DNA of 64,000 nt from Leptodontidium sp. MPI-SDFR-AT-0119 (GCA_020726505.1 JAHLEZ010000001.1:5022001-5086000); one strand, 5' to 3'. Counted from the stretch's first letter, positions 34,175 through 46,893 are shown. The notes: generated from the letters alone by a model not told the origin. A program made the numbers and translations.

Positions 34175-34765
34175 GCTGACATGCGATGAAGTGAAGGTGG
34201 AGGACGGGAGACTGGTCTGGTTTCCCTTGCGAACCGGATCTCGAGTTGTGATAATGTGAGTTCGAAGGGCGAGAGAGAACTAAGTCAGTTGATATGAGCT
34301 GTCGAGTTCAGGCTAAAATAGGCTTGGCAATATTGAGCTGGGGTCATCATTTCGGTGAGCAGATTCGGTCACAATCTACAGGCGTCGTAGGGGTCCGTTC
34401 GCTTATTTAGTGGTCATCAGTCCTGTAATTCAGGGGGGCCTCGCTTACTTTACAGGGCTTTCAGGGCAGTGCCGCTGCTGAAGAACACTGTAGTCAGTTT
34501 TGCAGTGCGGAAATTTGTTGTGAATTCATTTAATACTTTAAAAGATTCGCCGGCAGTATAAATTCAGTAACGTATATGTCAAATTTCAAGGAACTATTCA
34601 TTCAGACTGAGCTAGGTGCAGCAAAATATTCAACAAAGAAATAACATGATGCAAGATCGCACCCAGTCTTTCAACCACGATCCCACCCACCCCATAGCAG
34701 TCTTCTATCTCTTATTTGCTCGCTATAATACACCTAGGTTTCAAGATTCTGCGTGACTACCCAAA
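34175..34765. other. intergenic, no gene seen
   Basis: 591 bp between two minus-strand genes. Promoter of the F-box gene and the 3' UTR of the chitinase are expected. Moderately AT-rich; nothing else supported. Confidence 0.45.
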
Positions 34766-37700
34766 TCACGAAAAGCTTGTCAAAAGTCCAAATCTAGGGT
34801 CTTCAAAGAAGGGAGAAAAGTCTCTCTTCTGAGGCGGATTCGTGCATGAGTATTTGACAATCTCGAACTAGGTATTGTCAGATAATTCCAACACCAATAC
34901 AATGGTGGATATACGTACCGGCTGATCAGGCCATCTTTGGAGAGGAATTCTTCGATTGGGATTAAAACCGAACAAGGTCCTAGTTAAAGATCAGCGACTG
35001 ACAACCAGAATTTCTCTCACTCCCCTTGGAAGCTTACGGGGCAACTATTTGAGCAAACAATTCAATCTGACCGTTGGCACCATAGCATATGTTCAACTGC
35101 CTTGTGGATCCATATTCCAATGTGCCCCAGAGTCGAGCCCAAGCCTCAACTCCAAGGACGATCTAGGGGTGTTAGAAGATCATCAAGTATAGAATATGAT
35201 AACCCACCTCTGCATTTGCAACTTTATCACTGTCAAACACAACACCTAGAGTTACTTTGGGAACGCTTCATTTCGTTAGCTTCTGATAAAATTTCCGGGG
35301 CAGCAGGAGAAAGGAGCTTACATTCTCGTGATGATCTCTCCGCTGGCATCCAAATTCCACTTGATTGGATTGGATTTAGGTCCAGTGAAACCTGGTTCTT
35401 TGGGAGCTCCCTCTTCATCAACAGAGTCTGTGTCGGCTGTGACACCTACCGGTGGATAACGTTGAGAGTAATCCCATCCAATGACATCAAGTTTGTAGGA
35501 AGTTTCGCTGAATAAGTCAGTGAAGTTCGGACAGACTCAGACAAATCATGCATTTGTATACACAAGAAGAAAACTTACAATTCAATCACCGCATCTCCTG
35601 AGATTTGAGCAACGATTCGGAAGTTTGGTCCAATAGTCACGAGTCCGGGGACACGGAAAGGACTTCCAAAATTCTGGGCACCTTTGGCACAATGTCAACA
35701 CTTTTGTCCGGATCTGATGGAGGGGATCATAATCACCAAATAGCTCAACTTCTCCTGTGTGGAATGACATCCTCGCCAAAGCCGAAAATTTGAGTTCCAC
35801 GTCAATGTTTCCTTTACTGCGGAACCAGACATGAGATTGGAAAAATGATTGCAGATTCCCAAGCGTGCCCTGGGAAGTGGTCAGCTAGTCACTGATTCGG
35901 ATGGGAAGGAGGTAGAGTTACAATCATTGTGACGCCAGCAGAAGCTTTGACGTCAAGGGTTAGAATGGCATGTGCTTCGAAATGCATCTTGAGGGGATCT
36001 AGACAATCGATTTCTTGGTCGATCAATGTCCAGTCAATCTCGTCCTACAAAATATTTGTCAGCTACCAAGATTAGAATCGAGAGCTATTTGCTTACGTGG
36101 ATATCATGACGGAAGATATTATGGTTGATGGAGATATCTTTCTGCTTCTGGAACCACTCGGAAACTTTCCCTGAGAACCATCGAGCATGCAGTTCGTCGC
36201 GCTCTACCATTCGCTTCTCCTTGTGCCAAGTGTGTTCCATCCAGCTCTTGTAATCCCCGCCATGATCTCGATGGACTTCTTCTTCGTCTCGCTTCCTAGT
36301 TTCAGGGCGAGGTGCAGCTATGACGGTGTAAGAGAATTGATTCTTGGAAATTGGAGTCGTCACTTACCGACAACTGATGCCCAGTAACCTGCATCATCGC
36401 TGTAATCAATTCGCATCAAAACATCTAAAATAGGACGAGATTAGGATCAAATCTTCAATCGAAATGCTTCAGTGCCAGTTGGAGGTTCTGTTTCGGACTG
36501 ACGGGCGGCTAGATAAAGCTCAAATTGCAGCCTACTTGAGTTTACGGGAGGAGGAGGCAATGACTTACTAGTTGAAGCTCTCTTATTGACAGCTGTAAAG
36601 TCGTAATCAAAAGTGAAGTCGTAAATTCTCGGATCAACACCTGAACGCTTCTCAAGATGATGAGGAAGCTTTGTGAAGTTTTTAGATCGTTCGAGGCTGA
36701 CAGCCATGGCATATGATCCAGGTCCGCAGCCATCAGGCATCTCTACGACGGTGTATGCGACACCGTCCTGGAAAATATCGTGGCAATTGCTTTGTGAGGA
36801 AGTATCAGTGCAGACGGCTTGGACTGTATGTGTCCCTTCATGCTTTTCGTCTGGACAGTTGAACAGCTCCCAGTGAGATCCATCTCGCTTGTTCATTGTT
36901 GTCAGCTCATTCGGTGGCCCTGGAATCTGATGTCAGTCAAGTTGCGGCGGAAATACTGGAGACAGCTAGCAGAGTCAGAATACTATAAATTACCTGAGAG
37001 AATGAAGAACCCGAAGGCGTCCTTATTAGGGTCCACATTGTTGCCCTTGTTTTTCTGCATCTCGATTCCCAACTTTTGCTTGTCGCTGATAGGACCCGGA
37101 GTAGGAAATAGATCTCTGAAAAAGAATTAGCTCAAGCACCTCACAATGTCCATTTCTCCCTGTGACTTACTTGAGTGGAACTGGAAGATTGACAGTGCTC
37201 TGTGATGAAGGGTAAGCTTTAAACAATCAAACTTTCCCGAGGGGTCGACTTACACGTTGCAACCCTGATGCAGGACAGCACCAGTTGAGATCTGCATCTT
37301 TCCACTCCCATGTTGGGCCACCATTACTACCCAATGTGTATCTACAGCCTTTGTTTCCTCCTCCATACTTATCAGTGGCGATTATGACCTCGTTAGAGCC
37401 ACTGCAATGCTGTGCTCCTTCACACCAAAGTGCAGTATTACCCTTGGTCCAATAGCCTGTTCATGTCAGAATGATATCGACCAATGATCATTGAATAGGC
37501 TGTTTACTTACACTCGTTAGTGACTGCATCATTATCGCAGCAAACGGGATGCCATGAGTTCTTCCCATATCGACAAGATCCTAGGGGCACAAGTCAGTAT
37601 CCCTTTCGCGTTCATAACTAATTTTTCTCATCTCACCCTTTGTATAAGTTGAAAATGTATATCCTGTATGCGATTAGCGGTCTCACTCTAGGGGCTTACG

Positions 37701-40700
37701 AATAAATTCCAAATTTTACCTGTTGAACATGCTCCTGGCTGGGATGGCTGACCAGCAGAATTGATCTCGATACACTTCTCCTTGTCCTCGTAGCATATTA
37801 CGCCACCTTCTCCCTTGTCCTGTATCATGTATTAAAATATGAGCTGAAAAGGGGGCGGGACATTATTTACCTCATCACAACAGTATGGGGCTGTGATTTG
37901 TTAGTCTTTGAAAATCTGATGGTGTCCGAGGACTTACCGGTACCGCCTAAGAGACAACTTATATGACCAGACTTGTACCATGGATCTGTGCTTGTCATGA
38001 CAGGAATTCTGCCAACTGGGCAAGTCCCCTGCATTGAACGTTAGCATTTGGCCAAGTTTATCCTCGTCGGAAGACAGGTTCCTTCTCGACACAGCTCCTG
38101 GACGGTACAATGACGCAGAACCATGCTTACCTGGCAAACTACGGTGAAAATTCCACTGGCTGCGATTCTAAAGTAAGCCCAATGACCCTCATGTGAAATC
38201 CGGATATCTTACGAAGCTCCCAATCACAAGTTGCTGGATCAGGAACCGATCTTGTTGGGCAACACAGAAGTCGAGTTTTATCAACTCCACCTTCCTTGCC
38301 ACACCACTCCTCGGCTTTCCAACGAATTAGCATTCTGCCTTTAGGATAATTCAAAATACGGCATTAAACGAATAGCCAGGCTCCTTCATTGCTTGACTTT
38401 CTCTCAAACTACACAGCAAACAAGGGATTCACGTACCTGTAGCTCCCCTCATTCCGACGGGGCAAGACTTCGATCCACATTCTTCAAGAAGTTAGAAATG
38501 TGTTTCTGTAGCTGAATAGGATCTCTTACCTGACCATTCACATCTCGTAGATGCAGCTGGGACCCAGTCATCGAACAAGCTCCCCGGCCGAATTCCATTT
38601 TGTTCAGTGAATATTCCAAGCTCTCCGCCCAGGAGAGCTTTCAGAGCATCATGTTCCAAAGTATCAAGGTCTACTGCCCAGACAAACAATCCAAGCAAAC
38701 TATGGTAGAGCTTTAGTCAAAATTACAGGCCAGATGGTTGGTGCCCATACCCTTGCTTTTGTGCAAAATCGACCTTCAGTTTCAGTGTATCTGCATCATC
38801 ATATGAGACCCATTGATCTTCGCCGAAAGAAAAGTATTTGACCGCAGTTTCTTCATCGAAAATCGGTTTGTAGCCATATATCTTTTTCATAGACTCAATC
38901 TCGGCAAAGGAAAGGATACCAGGCTCGCCCTATTCAAACCAAAGCTTAGTGTTGTCAATGAGATAGTGGGGAAATGTTCGCCAACTTACAGTACACGTCC
39001 CAGCAGTGCCCGCTCTCGAAAATGGACATCCAGGTGTATTACAGTTATTGTTTTCCAAAGTATAAGATCTTGAGTTACGTCAGCAGACAGGATCATGTCA
39101 TTTAGAAGAGGATGAGAAGTGTACCTTCCATAGAAGCCGATACCCAAGTTGACTTTATTCGCGGGAACTTCATTTCTCCACAGCAGCTTCAACGCCTCAT
39201 CAATTTCGGTCAAATTAGTATGGGCGTAAATATAACTACCAATCCAGGATTCTGGTGAATCCCAGCTTCCATGTCTAGATTATGGCTGTCAGCAAATTGT
39301 ATTTTGTTTCGCCGTCCTTGACTGTGCTCACAAATCATAACTCATGAGATTGATCCAGTCCACATGCTGATACATTCGGTCTATGGGAAACCATCTGAGA
39401 TACCTGAAATTATGTTGTCAACCTCTGTTATTCCACAGGACTGGCTGGGGACCTACCAGTAACTTGTTGGTGCCGTGACTGAAATCGTTAGCGGAAATCT
39501 CAAATCACCGTACAAAATAAACAACATACATGAGATTCCCCATGCAGGGTTCCGTTTGAAGTCTTCCCTGAGTCTGGATGTAAATTGAGTCAGTTCTATT
39601 CATTAGATGTCAGGAGTACCCCAAAGTGACCCCAATCGATACGTACTCTTCAAGTAGATAGACGAAGTTGTCCCCATCTTCTTTCTTTCCTCCACGATCC
39701 TACAATTTTTAGCTTAGGATGACCAATGTATCAAAATGATACCTACCCCAGCTCCAGGATACTCCCAGTCCAGATCCACTCCGTCAAAACCCCACTGCTC
39801 CATGAATTTTCGGAGTTGCTGGATAAACATTCCACGTTTGGTTGCTGTGCTGGCCAGATCACCCCAGACAGGTTGAGTAGTCGTTCCATTCTATTTTCAT
39901 TAACAAGGCCTTTTGAAGCGAGGCTCGTCTCCACTTACATCTGAGAAAGTCCATCCGCCAAGCACGATCCACTATCAAACAACAGAATTAGCAGAATCGA
40001 AGACATTGAGAGCACAGTACATACACTGGGAAAGACCCGTTAGCGGAGGAGTAACTAAGAAGGAATGTAATGGCAGCGGCTTACATCTTGAGACCTGGTG
40101 CTTTCTGTTTCAAATTGGTGACTTGACGCAGAGTCTCTGTGCCGACAGTTCGCATCATATGAACCTCAAAAGTACTTGGCTTGATGTAGCCAAAAGCGAC
40201 GTTGAGATGTGTCAGTGAATCCTGAGGACTGTGTCAATGCGGGGTATTTCTAGGTGTTGGGAGTAGAACTCACGATGGGAATATGCTCGATATCTCGCTG
40301 TGCACCTGTTTCGCCATGAGAAATGTGTCAGTAGGGACCGAGAACAGTAACATACAGCCTCTTCTTGTAATCTGCCAAGCTCCTAAGTATCTTCTCGATA
40401 TCAGATATGTTTAATAGATTCAGTGAGGTTCCTTTCTTACCCAATAACCAGTTTTCGAACATCTGCCCCGCTTCTTCCTGTCGAAGCTGGCTGAGCGCAG
40501 TTGCTCTGACAGACTTTGTCACCAGTCGTGGTGCAGAACCTCTCAGTAGTTCCACAGTAACCGAATGGTCCACAGCAGACATTTAGTGGACAGCCTGTCC
40601 CTGGTACTTCGGCCCCTTTACCACATTCTGCTTTGGCATCGCAGTTGGAAATACAATTGCCTGGAGTAGAGCAATAGTCTGGATCTCTTCCGCACTGTGA

Positions 40701-41023
40701 TGTGCATTAGTGAGTGCAATCATCCGTTTGCTGGGTCTGAAGATACCTACCCATCCACTGTAATTGTCAGAACGGACTTTTAATTCTCGTTAAATGTTGT
40801 GGAGAACTCACGTTTTGGAACAACATGATTTATCCCAACATTCTTGGCCTTCAGCACATTGGCCTTCTTCAAGTTGACGACGGGTCAGGAATCCAGATCC
40901 TGCACGGGACACTGCGAGAGAAGTATTCGAAACCGAGTAGTCTTCGAAATCGTCTGCAGAGACCGAAGGAAAGATAAAAAGGCAAGAAAGCCAGATGGCT
41001 TGAGAAAGCAGTGGAAAATGCAT
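34766..41023 (-). CDS. GH18 killer-toxin-like chitinase, 39 exons
   Basis: 1334 residues. Exons: 41023-40812, 40757-40751, 40694-40441, 40390-40356, 40305-40274, 40221-40085, 40025, 39971-39939, 39890-39747, 39699-39647, 39573-39530, 39478-39457, 39403-39332, 39274-39125, 39068-38990, 38929-38751, 38699-38530, 38481-38437, 38338-38213, 38159-38131, 38028-37938, 37890-37871, 37819-37720, 37663-37637, 37580-37512, 37456-37254, 37199-37171, 37115-36994, 36919-36569, 36424-36368, 36317-36097, 36044-35922, 35869-35737, 35681-35579, 35507-35322, 35265-35208, 35162-35038, 34979-34919, 34867-34766. Signal peptide 1-23; cysteine-rich chitin-binding (CBM18-like) region about 55-145; GH18 barrel about 156-520 with DGVDLDWE at 273-280 and catalytic E280. 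A Cys-rich region and the family tail containing NKRDGSHWELF and VEMPDGCGPG follow. It probably cleaves or binds chitin outside the cell. Fungal subgroup-C chitinases resemble the alpha/beta subunit of yeast killer toxins. No LysM is in the protein; LysM genes lie nearby. Confidence 0.9.
40025..40025 (-). other. putative 1-nt exon of the chitinase gene
   Basis: A single T (minus strand) lies between two back-to-back introns, 40084-40026 and 40024-39972. Each has its own donor (GTAAGC, GTATGT), branch-point-like sequence (GCTAACG, GCTAATT) and acceptor (TCCCAG, GATAG). Including the T is the only simple way to keep frame and gives the expected GLKIWIVLGGW of GH18. Confidence 0.7.
40751..40757 (-). 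other. 7-nt micro-exon of the chitinase gene
   Basis: TGGATGG lies between a TTACAG acceptor and a GTAGGT donor. It encodes Thr-Gly-Trp and joins CCSK to CGRDPDYC, restoring the conserved cysteine spacing of the chitin-binding domain. Confidence 0.8.
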
Positions 41024-42384
41024 CTTCACGAGCCCAAAGCACACCCAGACACTCTTCTGAATCTGCAGGTCGGTATCAAAACCGGGCTCAAAATTTGAGG
41101 ATAAGAAGTCGACGGTGAATTCGGAAACTCATCCCATTTCCCTAAAGATTGGTCCCTAGTCCAGAGCTGTGCAATGACTTAGATGACAGAAGATCGTCTG
41201 CTTCGCAACATTCGACGGAGAAATCCACTAGCCTCCTTCTAGTTTGAAGGAGGTGTGAAGACATATCTGAAAGGAAATGACCGAGAGTCCGAATATTGTC
41301 GTAAAAGCAGCCAGTTGAAGCAGAATCCTGATGCCAAGATAATCAAAAATCATAGAGTGACTGAACAAGGTGCCTCCATCCAATGTGTCGCATGCAAGTG
41401 CGGGAAAACGCACGACATGGATTGAGGATGCAGGGTCGAGATCCCCCCGATGCTTGAAGAATTATGGTTAAGCGCTGACCTATGGAAACACTCTGGGATT
41501 TTAGATTATGGCTGTTCAGAAGAGGCGCAATGGAAAGGGGCTCCCTGGGGTACATTTATCCGGAACTTGGCATTTCGCATTCGCAATCGGGGTCATCACC
41601 TTTTCAGGCACCTCCATCTGAAGTTCGTCCGATGTGCAAGAAGTTCGGCCAAGTTATCAAGCGCCAATGTGGCACACTTTTATGAGAGACTGTAATTGTA
41701 CAGGTTGCATTGCATGCGAGAAAGTTTATGCCTCGAACGGGTTCTGTCAACCACGGCACAGCGAGTACTGGGATGAGTGAACTGGCCTGTAGATTACGAA
41801 GTCAAAAAATTCGTGAGATGCCCAAATTGCTTCAGGGATTCCTAAATGTTTATAATATTTACATTGACGGTAATTTCGACTATTTCGCAATAAATAGCTG
41901 AAAACAGGTTCCAGTCCAGTGTTTTGGAGTTAACTCAAAAGTGTAAAATATTATGCTTTACTATTTCTCTCTCAGATAGTTCTGTTATAATCAAAACATG
42001 TTTAGATATTAATCTTTATTTCTTTTGAAGTCTGACATTAAGGAAGCCTAAGCGTACTAGCTGATACAATTGACATGGACTTAATTCATTGTTTAGGTGA
42101 CCTCGCTTAAGCCCTTAAAGTAACCGCCCCTCTTCTTCCAAGGATGGATAGTGCTTCTGGATCGTGGCCCGCCCGCTCGTAGGATTCTCCCTTGTCGCCC
42201 ATTGCCTGTCAATCTTGTTCATTACTTCCTCTTGGCATAGATTGAGATTGTCGGCTTTCTGCCCCTCATTCCCGCAGGCCATGGAGAGGCCCCCTCCTCA
42301 CGGCTTCTCCAGGTTAACTCTTGTACATTCGGTTGGCAATACATCCATTCGAAAGTTGAGGCTTCATACACATGTCTTTACAAA
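41024..42384. other. divergent promoter region, chitinase and orphan secreted protein
   Basis: 1.36 kb between the start codons of the chitinase (left) and the secreted orphan gene (right). The middle is AT-rich (about 41880-42120). No gene supported. If the two genes are co-expressed, shared sites should lie here. Confidence 0.45.
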
Positions 42385-44042
42385 ATGAGTACTAAATGGC
42401 ATCTTTTTATTCTGGTGCTGTTCTGCGGTGTCTGTTCACTGGTGGAAAGCAAGCATATTCATTTTGAAAAACATGCCAGTTCAAGAGCTCATGTGAATGA
42501 CGACGGGGGTGAGAAAGTTGATTCAACACCAACAAACGACGACTATCTTCAGGAAAATCTCCAGAAGCAGTTCTCTTGGTCAGACCCCGCTCTAGTCGCA
42601 CACCTTTGGGGAGGAGCCGAGAAGGTTCCAAAGGCTCCTTACAACATACCAAATTCTATCTCTGGCCAAAGCCATCGTCAAGAACGCAGTCTTGAGAAAA
42701 GGGCATATAAGAAGCTGTACGTTAGACTTCTTTCTACTGTGTGAGATTTGGCGTATCATAGATGAGGTCGTGGGCATGTGCGGTCCTCGAACGTGGATGA
42801 ATAAACGAATGCTAATTTGTAAAGTGGACCTGCTCTTCAAGCCAACTGTATTTTTTGCCAGCTGGCAGGCACCGTCAACGATCCAACCTTGGAGCTGAAA
42901 GATTTTGACTGGCGGAGCATGATCAAAAGAGCCATTCAACCAATTCGATATGAACGACCCTGTCTGTTCTACAGTCAGCGCCCACCCAAACCTCGCCGCC
43001 TTCCTCCTGATGATGATTACAAGTTGAGCGACATAGCTACTGATTATGCTTGCAACAACGGAATGAGAAGTATCTGGGTCAGTCTTCTGCCCCTACATTC
43101 CTTTAAAACACACTGACATAGAAACAGATGATGTGGGAATACGATAGGAACACTTGCCGCAGCACCAATTATTATTGCCTTTTTGACAAGTGTTGCTGGC
43201 TCTACCCTCTGAAGGGAGATGGGGATAAAGCGACGCAAGGAGCGAACATTCTTCAATATTTCCGGGAGATGTCTACAGCACTTGCAAACACCTGCCGTGG
43301 CAGAGTCTACATCATGTGAGTGTTCCGAAGGGAGGCTTTTACTCGTCCGAGGCGTATTTGAGTTTCGCTGCACACACAATTATCATCCCCAAACAATTTC
43401 TGAATGCAAGTTAACTTATACTAACCAACTAGGACTGATAACCTCAAGAGCGTGCCTACTAGCACAATTCCCATTTCCCTTGGAGGTGACCAGGAAGATT
43501 TCGACTACCAAGGAAAACCAGCAAACCCCTCAATCTGGCTGACCCACGAGCTGCCCATGCTTCGTGAGCTTTACAAATTCGGAACCATCAACAGTTTCAA
43601 CACCATCAGCCCAAGCGGAGGCCCTGGCTATGACTTGACAATTGCTCTGTACTACAGTGAATATCCCCGAAAGATCCCTCTAGTTCAGTTACCACCAAGA
43701 GACGCGCCTATGGATGAGAATCTTCCCCCGCCAAAGCCATGGGTAATGAACCTCACTGCAACAGAGCCTCAAGTGATCCATCCTGACATGGAAATCACAA
43801 ACTTCACACGTCAGGTGTGGGAGATGCTTAGATTCACGGAGCAGCTCAAAGTCAGTACATACTTTATTCTTTATCTCTCCCATGCCCGATGCACGACTAA
43901 CGTACCTTTCAAGGCCGAGTACGCAGCTATGCCAGAGGAGATGAAAAACAGACTGGAAGAGAGGGAGCGATTGTCGGGACGAGCAGATTCTTGTTCAGGA
44001 GCCTGTAGTTACGAGGAACCTGGATATGATTACTTCGGGTGA
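42385..44042 (+). CDS. secreted protein of unknown family next to chitinase
   Basis: Exons 42385-42720, 42862-43077, 43128-43315, 43433-43850 and 43914-44042 give 428 residues. The signal peptide is about residues 1-22 (MSTKWHLFILVLFCGVCSLV). An acidic pro-like part of about 85 residues contains Lys-Arg and Glu-Lys-Arg sites that could be processed. The main part has YACNNGMRSIWMMWEYDRNTC, then STNYYCLFDKCCWLY with six closely placed cysteines overall, and later WLTHELPMLRELYKFGTIN. The end is Cys-containing (SCSGACSYEEPGYDYFG). I recognise no family. The first intron donor (GTTAGA) is weak and was chosen by frame. The last intron (63 nt) is in frame and might be retained. Its place between the chitinase and LysM genes suggests a role at chitin or the cell surface, but that is inference. 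Confidence 0.7.
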
Positions 44043-44601
44043 TGGCGTAGCTGGTCAGTTACTTCAAGTGGTTGTGAAGCAAGGGAATATTTGTTTAGCT
44101 TTGTTGGATTCCAAAGATTGTATTTTCTACGTGTAGTGGTATCTCAGAATTAAGTAGTAGAGAAGTTACAGATTGCATGAGTTAAACTCCCAATGTTGCC
44201 AGACGAACACCTCGTCAGAAAAGCCATGTGCCTAGCCCTGAATTCGCCTTCCGTTTAGCGAAGTTTAGTGACTTTTCGAATGATTTTCCAGCGCTCTACC
44301 TGCCCCAAAAATTGCCATCGTAGCGTCTCGCTTCAGCAATTTGGCCCTGAACCGACCGAGCCTTTGGGCACTTCCAATTTTGATGGTGTAAACTTAGCTG
44401 TCACTACATACAAAAGAGAACTTGATTCTGTACCTCGGTAAATAGTTAATTTATTAAGAGATCATATGACATGTGAGATTGCTAGACACACAGATTCGTA
44501 CAGCGCGTAGCAGAGCTTGAAACATTTCCTAGATCTTCATCTCTTCCTTCAAAAGTTTCTTCTTCTTCTTTCAGGTTGGCTCGCAGATTCCAACACCCAA
44601 G
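44043..44601. other. convergent 3' region
   Basis: 559 bp between the end of the secreted orphan gene and the end of the first LysM gene. Only 3' UTRs are expected; no gene seen. Confidence 0.5.
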
Positions 44602-46893
44602 TTAACCGGCGGTCCTGGAAAATGGGGTGAATGTGGGTGCAGAGTAGATAGTTGTATCTGGCGAAGTAACAGATATGGAAGAAGTTGTGGTGTATACAGG
44701 CCTGTAGTTCGGAATCGAGACACAGTAGTCATATCCAGCAACCATTCCTCGGCCTGAAACCCAGCAGTTAGTAGTCATTCAGTAAGACCTTGCTAGAAAT
44801 CCATAAACCTACAAGTATTAAGTACAGCGGGATTCCAAGCAACAAATCGTGCGTGATTCAGTCCAAATTTAGTTTCAATGTCCTGACAAGGAAGCTCCAT
44901 TGCTGAATTCTGTTAGCATGCACTTGTATTTTCGTACCTGACTACGATTGACTTGCCATTTGTACTGTTTACCTTAACAAACTGGTTGCAGGTAGAAATG
45001 ATTCCTGGCTGTCTGAAATGCTGCACCATAACACAATATTCATAGCCTAGAAAGATGTCAGTAGACTCAAATCTGGAGGAAAAGGCTCCAAGTGCCATAC
45101 CTGACTTGTACCCACTCCCATCAGCTTTAACTGTGGGATTCCAGGCAGCGAATTGGTCTTGTTGGATTCCCATGGCAGCCATGAATGACTTCAGATTGAC
45201 GCCGGGAAGAGCGTAGTTTTTCAAAACACAGTACTGGGTGATGTTTGCTGCGGTGTGGAGGGTTACTTGAGCACAGTACTGTTCTGTCATGTTGAGTACA
45301 CATGGAGAAGCAGTTTCCAGAGATGGATTCCACAGCTTGAGTCTAGGATTTAGAAGTCAGTACGTGTAATAAATATCACGCAGTCAAAGCTCGGGAAACA
45401 CCCACTCATCCTCCAAGCGAACATCAAACGCAGCGGCTACCTGAGCACAGGTGTTGTTGCCCTGCATCTCAGCACCAGTCGTGTATCGCTGACAGTCTCG
45501 TCTCGTGCCATTAGCAAATACCCAGACTGTGTGATTTCCCAATCCTGTGTATACAGGTTGCGGTAGAAGATGGATTGGTGTGCCAGTCCGAGTGGGCTCT
45601 GGGATCACAGTAGTCGGTGATGGCTCATCAGTGGGTCTATTTGAAGGGTTTCAGTATCAATTAAATGATTTGAGGGGTAAGACTGACTCTGGATCCACCC
45701 AGTTCCCTCCAGGTCTTTCAATGCAGATCTCATACCCAACATAACTTGATATTTTAGCACATCCTGGACCGAGCTCCGGGTTCCATATCATAACTTGCGT
45801 CCATGTGAGAGCAGGAACAATTGCATCACCAATTGTTCCGCATGTATCTCCGTCCTTAACAGTGTAAGTTTTGCATTTGTGATTTGTGTCAATGCAGACA
45901 GCCTTCCCGGCAGCTGGAAATTGTGAACAATAAGGGGCAAGGCTATTAGTACGAAGCATCCATTCGGTGCTTATGCCGTTGGATTTCGAAATTGATTTGC
46001 ATGTATCTGTAGCTTTGATAGTGTAAGAAGTTCCAACGCAGGGTTGATTTGTTGGAACTGCTGTAGGCCCGGTGGGCTGGCCGGAGGGAATTGGACCCGT
46101 TGCTCTGCATCAGGGTCAGCTTCATCGAGTAAACATGCAGGGAGAGTTCGGATTATCACTCACGAAATTGAGTATGTCGTCGTTACTATGGGGGTGAAAG
46201 TGAATGTCGTCTTCTTGCAAGACGAGGTCAATGACGAATATACTACGGCATACTCTGGCTGGGACTGACGCTGGAGCTGGAGCTTCGCAGATATCGATTT
46301 GATCGCACAATCCTCGCAAGGCAAAGTAGCAACTACCAAATTAGTACCTGGAAATATTTTTTCAGAAGTTGAGAGACTCACCTGGAGTTGCTGTCGCCAG
46401 TTGGTTGACTGGATTCATACCAGCTTTGTCTCGAATTACAGCATTGCAAAACAACCCACTTCATTCTTCGTCAACTTGGGAAACATCAAAATCTTTGATC
46501 GTGGACTTACTTGTGCTGTAGGCATACCAAATTGTACTCCTCGATGTACTGCTCTGACCAGATCTGCGGCAGTACCAAAAATCCAGCGCCATCATTGAAT
46601 CTCGTCGTGCAAGCCCCAGCAACTCTTCGATGCCAAGTTGTAATTGCTGTTGTGCAAGCCGCCGTGCAAAGCGCAGTGAGTGTCGCATCGTCCTCAAATC
46701 GTCCTCGGCCTGCCCAAGTTACGGCTTGATCACAGGCCACAGCTTGATTCAGAACAGCCAGACAAGTCGATGTCAACATAGGGAATTCATTGGCCGTAAC
46801 ATTTAGGATCTGGATTTGCGCGTGAGCTCCCCGCAGCAAGAGGAGTGCTGGAAGCAAAAGCCTCGAAAAACATCTTCCTGTATATGAATACAT
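44602..46893 (-). CDS. secreted multi-LysM protein
   Basis: Exons 46893-46511, 46458-46382, 46332-46164, 46104-45688, 45636-45402, 45335-45101, 45046-44966, 44902-44813 and 44753-44602 give 612 residues. The signal peptide is about 1-26 (RLLLPALLLLRGAHA). Residues 27-210 form a Cys-containing N-terminal domain typical of large fungal LysM proteins (CNAVIRDKAG, CEDC). Five LysM or LysM-like units follow at about 232, 282, 380, 450 and 515, most with WNP (TYTVKDGDTC, MIWNPELG, FAAWNPTVK, FVAWNPAV). The tail is Thr/Ser-rich. LysM modules bind chitin oligomers. Such proteins often sit beside subgroup-C chitinases and may shield hyphae or help in attack. The seventh donor (GTACAA) is weak; other junctions look normal. 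Confidence 0.85.

Noticed and set aside
39530..39647. Exon start at AATAG (39595) in the chitinase
   Set aside because: It shifts the frame; the acceptor at 39574 joins LLEE to LREDFKRNPAWG as the family requires.
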